DNA of 42,414 nucleotides, taken from positions 1-42,414 of the forward strand of contig JABMPU010000023.1 of the NCBI GenBank assembly GCA_013203665.1, read 5' to 3'. Below, piece after piece: positions 6,372 to 14,250 of the stretch (position 1 is the stretch's first letter; each line of letters opens with the position of its first letter). Made by a program: the position numbers and the translations under genes. This DNA comes from Armatimonadota bacterium. GTDB lineage: Bacteria; Cloacimonadota; Cloacimonadia; Cloacimonadales; TCS61. A model generated the notes under the pieces. The model was not told the origin of the DNA and did not search any database. It saw only the letters and a program-made list of their open reading frames with translations.

Positions 6372-8822
6372 ATGAAACATGTATTTACTTTTTTAATTAC
6401 CCTGGTTTTAGCTATTAGCTTGTTTGCTGAAACTGCATCCTATGAAGACGCCCTGCAAGTTGCAAATCTGAAACTGCAAATTCAGGAAAAGGAAGATTAT
6501 ACGATTGCTGATGTTTTTGAAATGAAAGAGAATGACGGCTCGATTCTATCTTATGTTTTTCAGCTGGAACCCGTCGGTTTCATTGCTGTGTCAGCAGATA
6601 CAGATATTTCACCTGTAATCGGATATTCTTTCCGCAATAACTTTGTGGTTGAAGATACCTGGCAAAACATTGGTTATCAATATTTGAAAGGAGATATGCA
6701 ATTAAGATTGGAAGCTATTGCCTTCACATCTGAGGAAGTAAAATATGCAAATAGAACTTTGTGGAGAAACTATCTGACAGGAAATATCGCACCTCCTCAA
6801 AACAGGGATGGTATCTGGCCTCCGGAAGGTTACAGTCCTACTGGAGGTTGGATCGCGACCCAGTGGAATCAAAGCCCTCAACCATATTGGTCTTTCTGCC
6901 CGCTTGATCCGGGCACCATGCAGCGTTGTTACGTGGGTTGTACGGCTACTGCCATGTCGCAAATAATGCACTATCACCGCTGGATAGGTGATGCCAGTTT
7001 TGATGATACAGACGACTATTATGCCAACTACACAAATCCTCCGATTCATATTGATGATGATTATTTAACGCTTGATTTTCCTTCCTTTCCCCAGTTGAAT
7101 CCATACCTGGAAGACCTGAAAGTTGCCTATGCAAATTATGATGATCCTACCAATGATATGATTTCAGCTCTCTCCTTTGCAACGGGTGTATCCATAGAAA
7201 TGGACTACTCCTCCAACGGTTCAGGAGCACCCATAAATGCTGTTTATTATGCTCTTCTAAATAAATATGGTTACGATACAGCGTCCTATACTGACATTAT
7301 AAGTAATGTGTTTTATGATAATCTTCAGATAGATATGATGGAAGCTCGTCCTGCAGAGTTCGGAATTTCTGCTTCCGGGGCTGATGGGCATGCTATTATT
7401 TGTGATGGATATAATAGTAATGACGGTAACTATCATTTGAATTTCGGCTGGGGAGGTTCTTCCAATGGCTGGTTCTCTCTTCCCACCGGAATGCCCAGCG
7501 GATATAACATCATTCACTCCTCTGCCTTTAATATCGAGGGAGGAGCAGTTCCATTTCATGTTCAAGGTCAGATTTATGTAACAGGAGCTCCAGTTGAAGA
7601 TACTTATGTAACCATAGATGGTCCTCTTTTCTTTGATTGTGAGGTTGATGATCCGGACGGTTATTTTGAATTGCCCTATATCTACGAAGGAACCTACCAG
7701 GCAACAGCTGTAATCGAATTAGATGAAGGCGGTTATTTCTATGAAACACACGAAGTTGTATTGGATGAAAACAATAACATTCTAATCTTTCTTCTGGATA
7801 GCTACGAAACAATCACGGGCACAGTAACAGCTCCTGTCAGCCCGGAAAACTGTCATATCAATCTTTATCAGGATAACCAGCTAAAGACTGCCGGAGTGGT
7901 TGATGCTTCAGGTAACTATACAATGACCGGTGTTCTTCCCGGTGAATATGTAGCCACTGCCAGTTTAGATGGAAATTATTATGATGAAATTGTATTTGAA
8001 ATCACTGCCCAAAACCAGGTGATTGACTTTGAACTCGAACATTATCCTTATGATAATACTATTTGTTTTGCCAGTGAGTCCGTTGGGCAATTTCAGCTTT
8101 TACCGGATATCTCTGTTGCTATTCGTGTAGCTGAAGAAGATTTGGTAAACATAGAAAATGATGCCTTTGCGAAAATAGAGTTTATCGCCCCATTTAATCC
8201 GGCTGACGGTGAAATCTACGGACAGATCTGGAAAGACGATCTGCTTATCTCAGAAAAGCAGACTTTTGATTTCACAGATGGAGATTGGGTAGAAGTTGTG
8301 ATGGAAAATTTTGCACCGATAGACCTGGAAAGTGAATACTTTATTGGCTATAGAATACACTCTCTTTCCGGAGCAATACCGGCAGCTTATCATGATGCAG
8401 GTCCCAGAGTGGAAGGAAAAGGAGCTTATATAAAAATCTCCGGCTGGATTCCGCTCGCTCCTACTTTTGATTACAATTTCTGCATAAAAGCAATTGCGAT
8501 TTCTCAAAATTCATCAGGTTCAAACGAAATTGAAGTTCCTACTTTTGTTACATCGCTGGGAAATAATTATCCCAATCCGTTCAATCCGCAAACAACCATT
8601 AGTTTCAGCTTATACGAAAACAACTTTATAAAACTTGAAATCTTCAACATTCGTGGACAGTTGGTAAAAACTCTCATTTCTGATAATTATGATGCTGGAG
8701 TACATTCAGCTATTTGGAACGGAATGGATAATAGAAATAATCCTGTTGGCAGCGGTATCTATCTTTATAAGCTGGAAACGGAGAATTATAGTTCAACAAA
8801 GAAGATGATTTTATTGAAATAA
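6372..8822 (+). CDS. secreted streptopain-like cysteine peptidase (C10) with sorting domain
   Basis: An 816-residue secreted cysteine protease. I place the start at 6372 because GGAGG at 6363-6367 precedes it and a clean signal peptide (MKHVFTFLITLVLAISLFAE) follows; an upstream in-frame ATG at 6336 would add 12 charged residues before it. Next is a Spi-like inhibitory propeptide (about 20-130) and the C10 domain with catalytic C190 (YVGCTATAMSQIMHYH) and H340 (GADGHAIICDGYN), then HLNFGWGGSSNGWF as in streptopain. Two carboxypeptidase-regulatory-like beta domains follow (about 395-560), then a region of unclear fold, then the sorting domain from about residue 730 (NNYPNPFNPQTTISFSL) to KKMILLK. 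Catalytic residues are intact. It is flanked by terminators on both sides and so is probably its own transcription unit. Confidence 0.92.
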   Translation: MKHVFTFLITLVLAISLFAETASYEDALQVANLKLQIQEKEDYTIADVFEMKENDGSILSYVFQLEPVGFIAVSADTDISPVIGYSFRNNFVVEDTWQNIGYQYLKGDMQLRLEAIAFTSEEVKYANRTLWRNYLTGNIAPPQNRDGIWPPEGYSPTGGWIATQWNQSPQPYWSFCPLDPGTMQRCYVGCTATAMSQIMHYHRWIGDASFDDTDDYYANYTNPPIHIDDDYLTLDFPSFPQLNPYLEDLKVAYANYDDPTNDMISALSFATGVSIEMDYSSNGSGAPINAVYYALLNKYGYDTASYTDIISNVFYDNLQIDMMEARPAEFGISASGADGHAIICDGYNSNDGNYHLNFGWGGSSNGWFSLPTGMPSGYNIIHSSAFNIEGGAVPFHVQGQIYVTGAPVEDTYVTIDGPLFFDCEVDDPDGYFELPYIYEGTYQATAVIELDEGGYFYETHEVVLDENNNILIFLLDSYETITGTVTAPVSPENCHINLYQDNQLKTAGVVDASGNYTMTGVLPGEYVATASLDGNYYDEIVFEITAQNQVIDFELEHYPYDNTICFASESVGQFQLLPDISVAIRVAEEDLVNIENDAFAKIEFIAPFNPADGEIYGQIWKDDLLISEKQTFDFTDGDWVEVVMENFAPIDLESEYFIGYRIHSLSGAIPAAYHDAGPRVEGKGAYIKISGWIPLAPTFDYNFCIKAIAISQNSSGSNEIEVPTFVTSLGNNYPNPFNPQTTISFSLYENNFIKLEIFNIRGQLVKTLISDNYDAGVHSAIWNGMDNRNNPVGSGIYLYKLETENYSSTKKMILLK

Positions 8823-8843
8823 TTTTCTAAAAAAATACTTATT

Positions 8844-8878
8844 AACCTGCCGGATTTAATAGTTCGGCAGGTTTTTTA
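8844..8878 (+). terminator. intrinsic terminator after the C10 peptidase gene
   Basis: AACCTGCCG at 8844-8852 pairs with CGGCAGGTT at 8865-8873 (9 base pairs, 12-base loop), followed by a run of six T. It begins about 20 bases after the stop. Confidence 0.9.
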
Positions 8879-9193
8879 TTGACATTAAAAGTTTTCTTAA
8901 AATTTTCAAAACATGTTGGAAAAAATTAGACGCAGATGAACCCAGAAAAAATGTGATTAATTATGAAATGAATGATTTTGAATAAGAATATATTTACAAA
9001 TTAAAAAAAAAATCTTATTGAATCATAAAGTAATCGGAGTAAATCAGTGTCAAAAAAGGAACACGGAAGACACGGATATTACTGTTAGCTACCATAATAA
9101 ATGAGTCTTAAAATGAACAGAAATTGACAATAATTGATGTTAAAATTTATTGTGATTTAAGTTATAGAATTGATTTAAATAGAGTAAAGATTT
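8879..9193. other. non-coding gap before the zeta-toxin gene
   Basis: AT-rich and without a recognisable gene. The right part (from 9085) falls inside the candidate integron-type cassette described separately. No clear upstream attC hairpin or integrase gene was found here. Confidence 0.4.
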
Positions 9194-9766
9194 GTGGAAA
9201 ATAAAATCGTTTATATAATTGCAGGAGCAAATGGCTCAGGGAAAACAACTTTTGCAAAAGAATTTGTAAAAATTCCTAAAATTGCTTTTCTTAACGCTGA
9301 TGAGATTAAAAAAGAATATAATTCCGAAGATAAAGAGGGTGGAAAAATTAGGGCAGGAAGAATATTTTTTAATCGTTTAAAGAAACTTATTTCATCTGAC
9401 AAGGATTTTGCAATCGAATCAACTCTTTCAGGGCAATCATTAATTTCCATAATAAAAGAACTAAAAAGCAAAGGCAATAATATTATTCTATTGTATATCT
9501 TTCTTGATAATTTTGAAATCGCAATTGATAGAGTTCGAATCAGAGTAGAAGAAGGTGGACATAATATTCCAACTAAAGACATAATTCGCAGATATTCACG
9601 AAGTTTAAACAATTTTTGGAAGATTTATAAAGATTTAGCAGACGAATGGCAGATGTTCTATAATGGCGAGGATAATGTAATTCAAACGGCTTTAGGTTTC
9701 AAAAACAATTACAAAATAATTAACGAAGAAAAATTTGATCTATTTAAAAGAGGTTTAGATGTTTAA
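9194..9766 (+). CDS. zeta-toxin-like P-loop kinase
   Basis: A 190-residue protein starting at GTG (9194); no ATG is available before the middle of the gene. It has the Walker A loop GANGSGKTT at residues 11-19, D36 in LNADEIKKEY, the ESTLSG segment near 77 and the arginine-rich RVRIRVEEGGHNIP near 117-131, which together are the pattern of zeta/AAA_33-type toxins. Such toxins phosphorylate UDP-N-acetylglucosamine or other small molecules; which substrate this one uses cannot be told. The stop overlaps the start of the next small gene by eight bases, so the two are translated together. The pair lies between 11-base inverted words, suggesting mobility. Confidence 0.85.
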   Translation: MENKIVYIIAGANGSGKTTFAKEFVKIPKIAFLNADEIKKEYNSEDKEGGKIRAGRIFFNRLKKLISSDKDFAIESTLSGQSLISIIKELKSKGNNIILLYIFLDNFEIAIDRVRIRVEEGGHNIPTKDIIRRYSRSLNNFWKIYKDLADEWQMFYNGEDNVIQTALGFKNNYKIINEEKFDLFKRGLDV

Positions 9767-9944
9767 AGCAGAAAATTATGACCGGTTTTTGGAAATGACT
9801 AAAATCTTTCAAAGAGCGATAAAAAAAGTTCAGAAATCTCATAAAGAAAATGGAATACCGAATGTCTATTCAAAAAATGGGAGAATTGTCTGGGAATTAC
9901 CAGACGGTTCTTATGTAAATAAAAATCCATTTGATAAAAAGTAA
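9759..9944 (+). CDS. small partner of the zeta toxin, putative antitoxin
   Basis: A 61-residue basic protein whose ATG lies inside the end of the toxin gene (eight-base overlap). It has a helical first half (FLEMTKIFQRAIKKVQKSHK) and a short beta-like second half (NGRIVWELPDGSYVNKNPF). Small proteins of this shape are often found just behind chromosomal zeta-like kinases and are thought to be their antitoxins; that is from memory of similar gene pairs, not from a domain match. Note the order toxin first, antitoxin second, the reverse of the classical epsilon-zeta operon. Confidence 0.65.
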   Translation: MFKAENYDRFLEMTKIFQRAIKKVQKSHKENGIPNVYSKNGRIVWELPDGSYVNKNPFDKK

Positions 9945-9971
9945 TTAAATTTCGACAAAATCGTAACAAAC

Positions 9972-10046
9972 GGTAGCTAACAAACGTGATAGTGCTCAGA
10001 TTGAAAGAAAAGCAAGAAGAGCACTGCACACGCCAACCAATTGTTA
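9972..10046. other. attC-like imperfect hairpin
   Basis: Three nested paired blocks can be traced: TAACAA (9978-9983) with TTGTTA (10041-10046); CGTG (9985-9988) with CACG (10029-10032); AGTGCTC (9991-9997) with GAGCACT (10019-10025). Unpaired bases separate the blocks, as in the folded single strand of integron attC sites, and the structure opens with AAC and closes with GTT, where integron integrases cut. It lies about 30 bases after the small antitoxin-like gene. Confidence 0.45.
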
Positions 10047-10189
10047 CAAATAGAAAAAATTGTGTTTCTTAAATAAGACCAAAAGATAGAATTGTTATGG
10101 GAAATTTGGGGGAGGGGTATTAATTATTAAAGATAATTTGGCTTCTTAACAAAATTTGTAAAATTCAATACATGAAAAAAGGAAAATGA

Positions 10190-10873
10190 ATGGCTGTTCT
10201 CAATAGAAAAGATTATTCAGATGATATTATTACAAATATCAATAATGCTCTTCATTTTGTAAAACAAGAACTTCGTGTAAAATATGTAATGACAGGTGAA
10301 GCTCGAAGAAAAGAATTTTATGAAATTCCATTAGTAGTTATGCGCGAAGCGATTGTGAATGCATCTGCTCATCGTGATTATTTTCTATATGGATCACACA
10401 CAACTATCGAAATCTTTGATGATAGATTAGAAATATCGAATCCCGGCGGATTGCCAAAAGGTCTATCTGAAAAAGAGTTTGGCACAAAAGCTGTTCACCG
10501 AAATCAAATAATTGCTGCTCTTTTGCAAAGAGTTAATCTCGTTGAAAATATGGGAACTGGAATCAATAAGATAAAAAAAATATTAAAAGATTCTGGAAAT
10601 AGAGACGCAAAATTCAAATTTAAAGATTTCTTCGCTGTAGTTTTTCATAGAGACAAAACTCCTCAAACAAAAAATGGTGGAGTAAATCAAGTCTTTGAAT
10701 TAATAGAAACCAATCCAAATATTAAAGTTAAGGATATACGAAGACAGCTAAAATTTTCAACAAGAACAATTGAGCGACACCTTAAAATATTAAAAGAGAA
10801 AGGATTGATCGAATTCAAAGGTAGTCCAAAACTTGGTGGTTATTTTTTTAAATCACCCTATAAATCCCCATAA
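10190..10873 (+). CDS. AlbA/RecG-like ATP-binding regulator, missing its N-terminal half
   Basis: A 227-residue protein resembling the second half of the putative ATP-dependent DNA-helicase/AlbA_2-type transcriptional regulators (usually about 400-500 residues). A GHKL-type ATPase region is clear: REAIVNASAHRDYF near 60-73, FDDRLEISNPGGLP near 83-96, NMGTGINKIK near 123-132. A winged-helix-like C-terminus follows (KDIRRQLKFSTRTIERHLKILKEKGLIEFKGS, about 176-207). The AlbA_2 DNA-binding domain that normally precedes is absent, and a TGA lies in frame immediately before the ATG, so the gene is truncated at its 5' side or is a stand-alone C-terminal module. It sits right after the candidate cassette, where an insertion or deletion could have removed the first half. 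Its end resembles SPYKSP-type tails. Confidence 0.65.
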   Translation: MAVLNRKDYSDDIITNINNALHFVKQELRVKYVMTGEARRKEFYEIPLVVMREAIVNASAHRDYFLYGSHTTIEIFDDRLEISNPGGLPKGLSEKEFGTKAVHRNQIIAALLQRVNLVENMGTGINKIKKILKDSGNRDAKFKFKDFFAVVFHRDKTPQTKNGGVNQVFELIETNPNIKVKDIRRQLKFSTRTIERHLKILKEKGLIEFKGSPKLGGYFFKSPYKSP

Positions 10874-10930
10874 AAGATAACTCGTACATTAAGCAGAGGA
10901 AAAGCAGAAAGAACGTGGCAGGCTCAAACA

Positions 10931-11641
10931 ATGAATATGACTGAAAAAAACATAAAAGAAAGAATCGATAAATTAAGCATCCGAATTAATACAGTTGCAG
11001 AGCATAGCGGTAGAAATCCTGAAAGTATTAAACTAATTGCAGTAACCAAAACCCGCACACCGGAAACAATCGATTCAGCTCTCAAATACGGCATCGAATT
11101 TATCGGAGAAAATAAAGTTCAGGAAGCTGAGCAGAAACTTCCTTTTCTCAAGGAAAAATATAAAGAGTTTCATTTCGTGGGACATTTGCAATCCAATAAA
11201 ATACATAAACTAATGAAATTACATCCAACCCTTATACACTCCATCGATAAATTTTCAACAGCAGAAAAACTAAATGAATATTTATCCAAAAAAGACAAAA
11301 AACAAGATATTCTGATTCAGGTCAATACTTCGGAAGAACAAAGCAAATTTGGCATTCATCCAGATGAAACTCTTGATTTCATAAAAAAAATCAGTTTGCT
11401 TTCCAATCTTAAGATAAGAGGTTTGATGACCATCGGAATATTTTCTGACAATGAAAATAAAATCCGCAAATGCTTTCAAATCCTGAGAAAAATATTCGAG
11501 AAAATAAAAGCTGAAAAAAATCCCATTGTGGAGATGAAATATCTTTCTATGGGTATGACCAATGATTTTGAAATTGCTATCCAGGAAGGTGCGAACATCA
11601 TCCGCATCGGAACTGCCATTTTCGGAATAAGAAATTTATAA
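10931..11641 (+). CDS. yggS: YggS/PLPBP-family pyridoxal phosphate-binding protein
   Basis: A 236-residue member of the YggS/YBL036C family, single-domain PLP-binding proteins that help keep free PLP and amino-acid pools balanced. Signatures: the PLP lysine K40 in LIAVTKTRTPETI, FIGENKVQEAEQK, FHFVGHLQSNKI, and the C-terminal LSMGMTNDFEIAIQEGANIIRIGTAIFG. Length is normal. The ATG at 10931 or the one at 10937 could be used; neither has a strong ribosome-binding site. It heads a closely packed run of five genes with gaps or overlaps of only a few bases (10931-16148). Confidence 0.9.
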   Translation: MNMTEKNIKERIDKLSIRINTVAEHSGRNPESIKLIAVTKTRTPETIDSALKYGIEFIGENKVQEAEQKLPFLKEKYKEFHFVGHLQSNKIHKLMKLHPTLIHSIDKFSTAEKLNEYLSKKDKKQDILIQVNTSEEQSKFGIHPDETLDFIKKISLLSNLKIRGLMTIGIFSDNENKIRKCFQILRKIFEKIKAEKNPIVEMKYLSMGMTNDFEIAIQEGANIIRIGTAIFGIRNL

Positions 11642-11652
11642 AAGGAAAAACT

Positions 11653-12255
11653 ATGATTCCAATCTTAATTTTTGCCGGACTGCTGATTTTATCATATTTA
11701 ATGGGCTGCCATTCAACAGCCAGACTCATTGCCAGGTACTTTAGAAGTTTGAATATTGACAAAGTGGGAACAGGTCATCCTGATACGGAAAATATTTTTC
11801 ATAATGTCGGTAAAATTTTAGGAATTCTTACCGGTATTGTAGATTTCGGAAAAGTTTATCTCTATCTTATTGTGCTGAATTTTTTCTTAAACTATTTTGC
11901 AATAACACAATCCATTTCCTCTCAAAACCATCTGCTTATTTTGGGATTTATTATGGTTGTTGGACACTGCATGCCCATAACTCACCATTTTAAAGGCGGA
12001 AGAGGTCTTTTCACCTATATGGGATTGGTTACTTTTTTTGCTCCCTGGCCCATGATAATCGTGATTTTTCTGGCTATGATTGCAGTTTTCTTCTTCAAGC
12101 AGATACGCTTTGCTCAGTATATGATTGTACTGCTTCCGCCCTTTATTAATTTCTTTTTCCCCGGTGGAAAAGAATTTCTCGGGAAGATGTTCATCGCTGC
12201 TTTTTTAATGGGTATTATTAATTATTTTGTATCCAAAAAATTAGGAGAAATATGA
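11653..12255 (+). CDS. plsY: PlsY-family glycerol-3-phosphate acyltransferase, divergent
   Basis: A 200-residue, multi-spanning membrane protein matching PlsY, which transfers an acyl group from acyl phosphate to glycerol 3-phosphate as the first step of phospholipid synthesis. The third motif is recognisable (GHCMPITHHFKGGRGLFTYMG, about 98-118; usual form GHxxPxFxxFKGGKG), and the N-terminus keeps the LSYLMGCHSTARL layout. The second motif, usually GSGNxGATN, is altered here to GTGHPDTEN (about 39-48). Because of this change, it may be a paralogue with a different acceptor. AAGGA precedes the ATG. Its stop overlaps the next start (ATGA). Confidence 0.78.
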   Translation: MIPILIFAGLLILSYLMGCHSTARLIARYFRSLNIDKVGTGHPDTENIFHNVGKILGILTGIVDFGKVYLYLIVLNFFLNYFAITQSISSQNHLLILGFIMVVGHCMPITHHFKGGRGLFTYMGLVTFFAPWPMIIVIFLAMIAVFFFKQIRFAQYMIVLLPPFINFFFPGGKEFLGKMFIAAFLMGIINYFVSKKLGEI

Positions 12256-13376
12256 TGCAAATTGTTCCGGTCTCAACTCAGAAAGAATTAAGAAAATTTA
12301 TCAAATTACCTTTCCAGCTCTATAAAGATGACCCGTATTGGGTGGCTCCGCTTCTTATGGACCAGAAAAAGTTTTTCAATCCCAAAAAGAATCCCTATTT
12401 CAAACATTCCGAAGTACAGCTTTTCCTGGCTTTACAAAACTACAAAGTGGTTGGAAGGATCTCCGCTCATACCAATACTCTGCACAATAAAACTCACAAA
12501 GACAAAGTAGGTTTTTTTGGTTTCTATGAATCCATCAATAATCCGGAAGTGGCAAATGCTCTTTTTGATGCTGCCTTAAACTGGTTGAAAGCAAAAGGAT
12601 TCGATACGATGCGAGGTCCTATGAATTTCTCCGTAAATGATGAATGTGCTTTGCTCATCGACCCCTTTGATTCTTCGCCCATGGTTCTGATGACCTACAA
12701 TTTTTCATATTATAAATCTTTATTTGAAAAAGCCGGACTCAAAAAAACAATGGATGTTTATGCCTATCATATCAAAGTGCAAAAGCCGCCGGAACGCCTG
12801 GAAAGACTGGCTGCCAAAATTGAAAAGCGCGGCAATTTCACTATCCGCTGTCTGACCACCAAAAACAGGAAAAAACTCAAAGCTGATGTTGCCATGGTTT
12901 TTCATATTTATGAAGAAGCGTGGAAAAAAAACTGGGGTTATGTTCCAACCACAGAAAAAGAATTTGATTTAGTGGTTGATAATATACTTCCTATCTTAAG
13001 ACCTGAATTTGTCTTTATCGCAGAAATTGATGGAAAAGCAGTCGGTTTCTCTGTTACCCTGCCGGATTACAATTTCATTCTCAAAAAAATCAAGGGCAGG
13101 CTGTTGCCTTTTGGCTGGCTCAAATTCCTCAAATATAAAAATAAAATTTCCGGTTTGAGAGTTCCGATTATGGGTGTTCTGGATAAATATAAAAATCGTG
13201 GAATCGATGTTTCGTTTTATTATCACTCTTTCAAAACTGCTTATGAACACAAAAATCCCTACACTGATGCTGAATTTTCCTGGGTTCTGGAAACCAATAA
13301 AATGATGAACAGAATCTCTAAAAGTTTGAATGCAAGCATCTATAAAACCTACAGGATCTTTGATAAGAAAATTTGA
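12252..13376 (+). CDS. GNAT-like acyltransferase of unknown substrate
   Basis: A 374-residue soluble protein of the large GNAT-like type often annotated only as N-acetyltransferase. The first half has a typical opening (IKLPFQLYKDDPYWVAPLLMDQKKFF) and VVGRISAHTN near 66-75, where GNAT proteins carry their central strands; the second half has FVFIAEIDGKAVGFSVTLPDYN (about 253-274) and a GVLDKYKNRGIDVSFYYH segment (about 309-326) resembling the acetyl-CoA loop region. The start overlaps the PlsY stop by four bases; an alternative ATG lies one codon later. Neighbours are lipid/membrane genes, so a lipid or cell-envelope substrate is possible, but nothing in the sequence proves it. Confidence 0.7.
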   Translation: MMQIVPVSTQKELRKFIKLPFQLYKDDPYWVAPLLMDQKKFFNPKKNPYFKHSEVQLFLALQNYKVVGRISAHTNTLHNKTHKDKVGFFGFYESINNPEVANALFDAALNWLKAKGFDTMRGPMNFSVNDECALLIDPFDSSPMVLMTYNFSYYKSLFEKAGLKKTMDVYAYHIKVQKPPERLERLAAKIEKRGNFTIRCLTTKNRKKLKADVAMVFHIYEEAWKKNWGYVPTTEKEFDLVVDNILPILRPEFVFIAEIDGKAVGFSVTLPDYNFILKKIKGRLLPFGWLKFLKYKNKISGLRVPIMGVLDKYKNRGIDVSFYYHSFKTAYEHKNPYTDAEFSWVLETNKMMNRISKSLNASIYKTYRIFDKKI

Positions 13377-13380
13377 TTTC

Positions 13381-14250
13381 ATGACTAAAAATAAATTCCG
13401 GCCCATCGATTTCATCTCCTTTGCCTACATTTTCATAAATCTGCTTTTTATCCTTTTTGGATGGAAACGCATTTTAAATCCGCAACTCCATTTTTTCGCA
13501 TTTCTTATGATTGGAATCGTGATTTTTTTGCTGATTAAATATTCTCACAAATCCAAGATTCTATGCTTCTTCAGGGATTGGTATCCTTTTTTGGCTTTTC
13601 TCTATTTTTTTGAAGTAACCTCTGCTCTGAACAAAGTTTTTTTCCCGGATTTCATCGATCCCTTTTTCCAGAAAATTGACCTGCTGATTTTCGGATATCA
13701 ACCTGCCATCCAATGGGGTCTTAAATGCGATAATTTCTTCATCCACGAAATCATGGCTTTTTCCTATTTTTCTTATTATTTGATGTTTCCCTGTTTAGGA
13801 ATTTTCCTCTATCTGAAAAAAAGAGAGACTTTTCATAAATTTGTTTTTAATCTCAGTTTTGTCTTTTATGTCTGTTATCTCACCTACAATGTTTTGCCGG
13901 TGGCTGGCGGAAGGTATTGGGATTTAACTCTGGAACTTACCAAGATTTATCAATATGGTCTTTTCAGCAGGATCATGGCATTTATTTATAATCAAACAAC
14001 TCATTTTGGAGGGGCATTTCCCAGCTCGCATGTGGCTCTATCTGTTGCTGTTACGATTTGTGCTCTGCGTCATCAAAAAGTACTCGGTTACATTTTTCTT
14101 ATTCTCACGTTTCTGCTCAGCATTTCCACTGTTTATCTTCATTACCACTATTTTATCGATACGATTTTCGGTATTTTTTACGGTATTGGTTTCTATTTTC
14201 TGGCTATTAAAATTTTTTCCAAACTTGAAGAAAAATGTTCAGTTTCTTAA
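13381..14250 (+). CDS. PAP2-superfamily membrane phosphatase/phosphotransferase
   Basis: A 289-residue protein with about six membrane segments. I start it at the ATG at 13381 (MTKNKFRPIDF), four bases after the previous stop; the frame is open further upstream but overlaps the GNAT gene. Two PAP2 motifs are visible: FPSSHVALS (histidine H217), matching PSGH, and VYLHYHYFIDTIFGIFYG, matching the SRxxxxxHxxxD motif with its His and Asp. The first motif (KxxxxxxRP) is not clear. This arrangement, with RYWDL before the second motif, resembles the inositolphosphotransferase (PAP2_3) branch. Together with PlsY and the GNAT gene it may make or remodel a membrane lipid; that is inference. Confidence 0.75.
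   Translation: MTKNKFRPIDFISFAYIFINLLFILFGWKRILNPQLHFFAFLMIGIVIFLLIKYSHKSKILCFFRDWYPFLAFLYFFEVTSALNKVFFPDFIDPFFQKIDLLIFGYQPAIQWGLKCDNFFIHEIMAFSYFSYYLMFPCLGIFLYLKKRETFHKFVFNLSFVFYVCYLTYNVLPVAGGRYWDLTLELTKIYQYGLFSRIMAFIYNQTTHFGGAFPSSHVALSVAVTICALRHQKVLGYIFLILTFLLSISTVYLHYHYFIDTIFGIFYGIGFYFLAIKIFSKLEEKCSVS

Larger units (their letters stand above)
9085..10043 (+). mobile_element. candidate integron-type gene cassette carrying a zeta toxin pair
   Basis: The word GTTAGCTACC at 9084-9093 is exactly complementary to GGTAGCTAAC at 9972-9981; with one further base each side the match is 11 bases. Directly after the second copy lies an imperfect hairpin of about 69 bases (9978-10046) closing on GTT. 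This is the geometry of an integron cassette: its first bases (after the G of the cut site G/TT) are complementary to the R'' box of its own attC. The two genes inside are a toxin and its likely partner, a common cassette cargo. Against it: the purine/pyrimidine pattern of the R boxes is not the classical one, and no integrase or second attC is in the window. Confidence 0.4.

Noticed and set aside
9083-9982. 11-base inverted words around the zeta pair as ends of an insertion sequence
   Set aside because: No transposase lies between them and there is no flanking target duplication; the hairpin after the second copy fits an attC-like site better.
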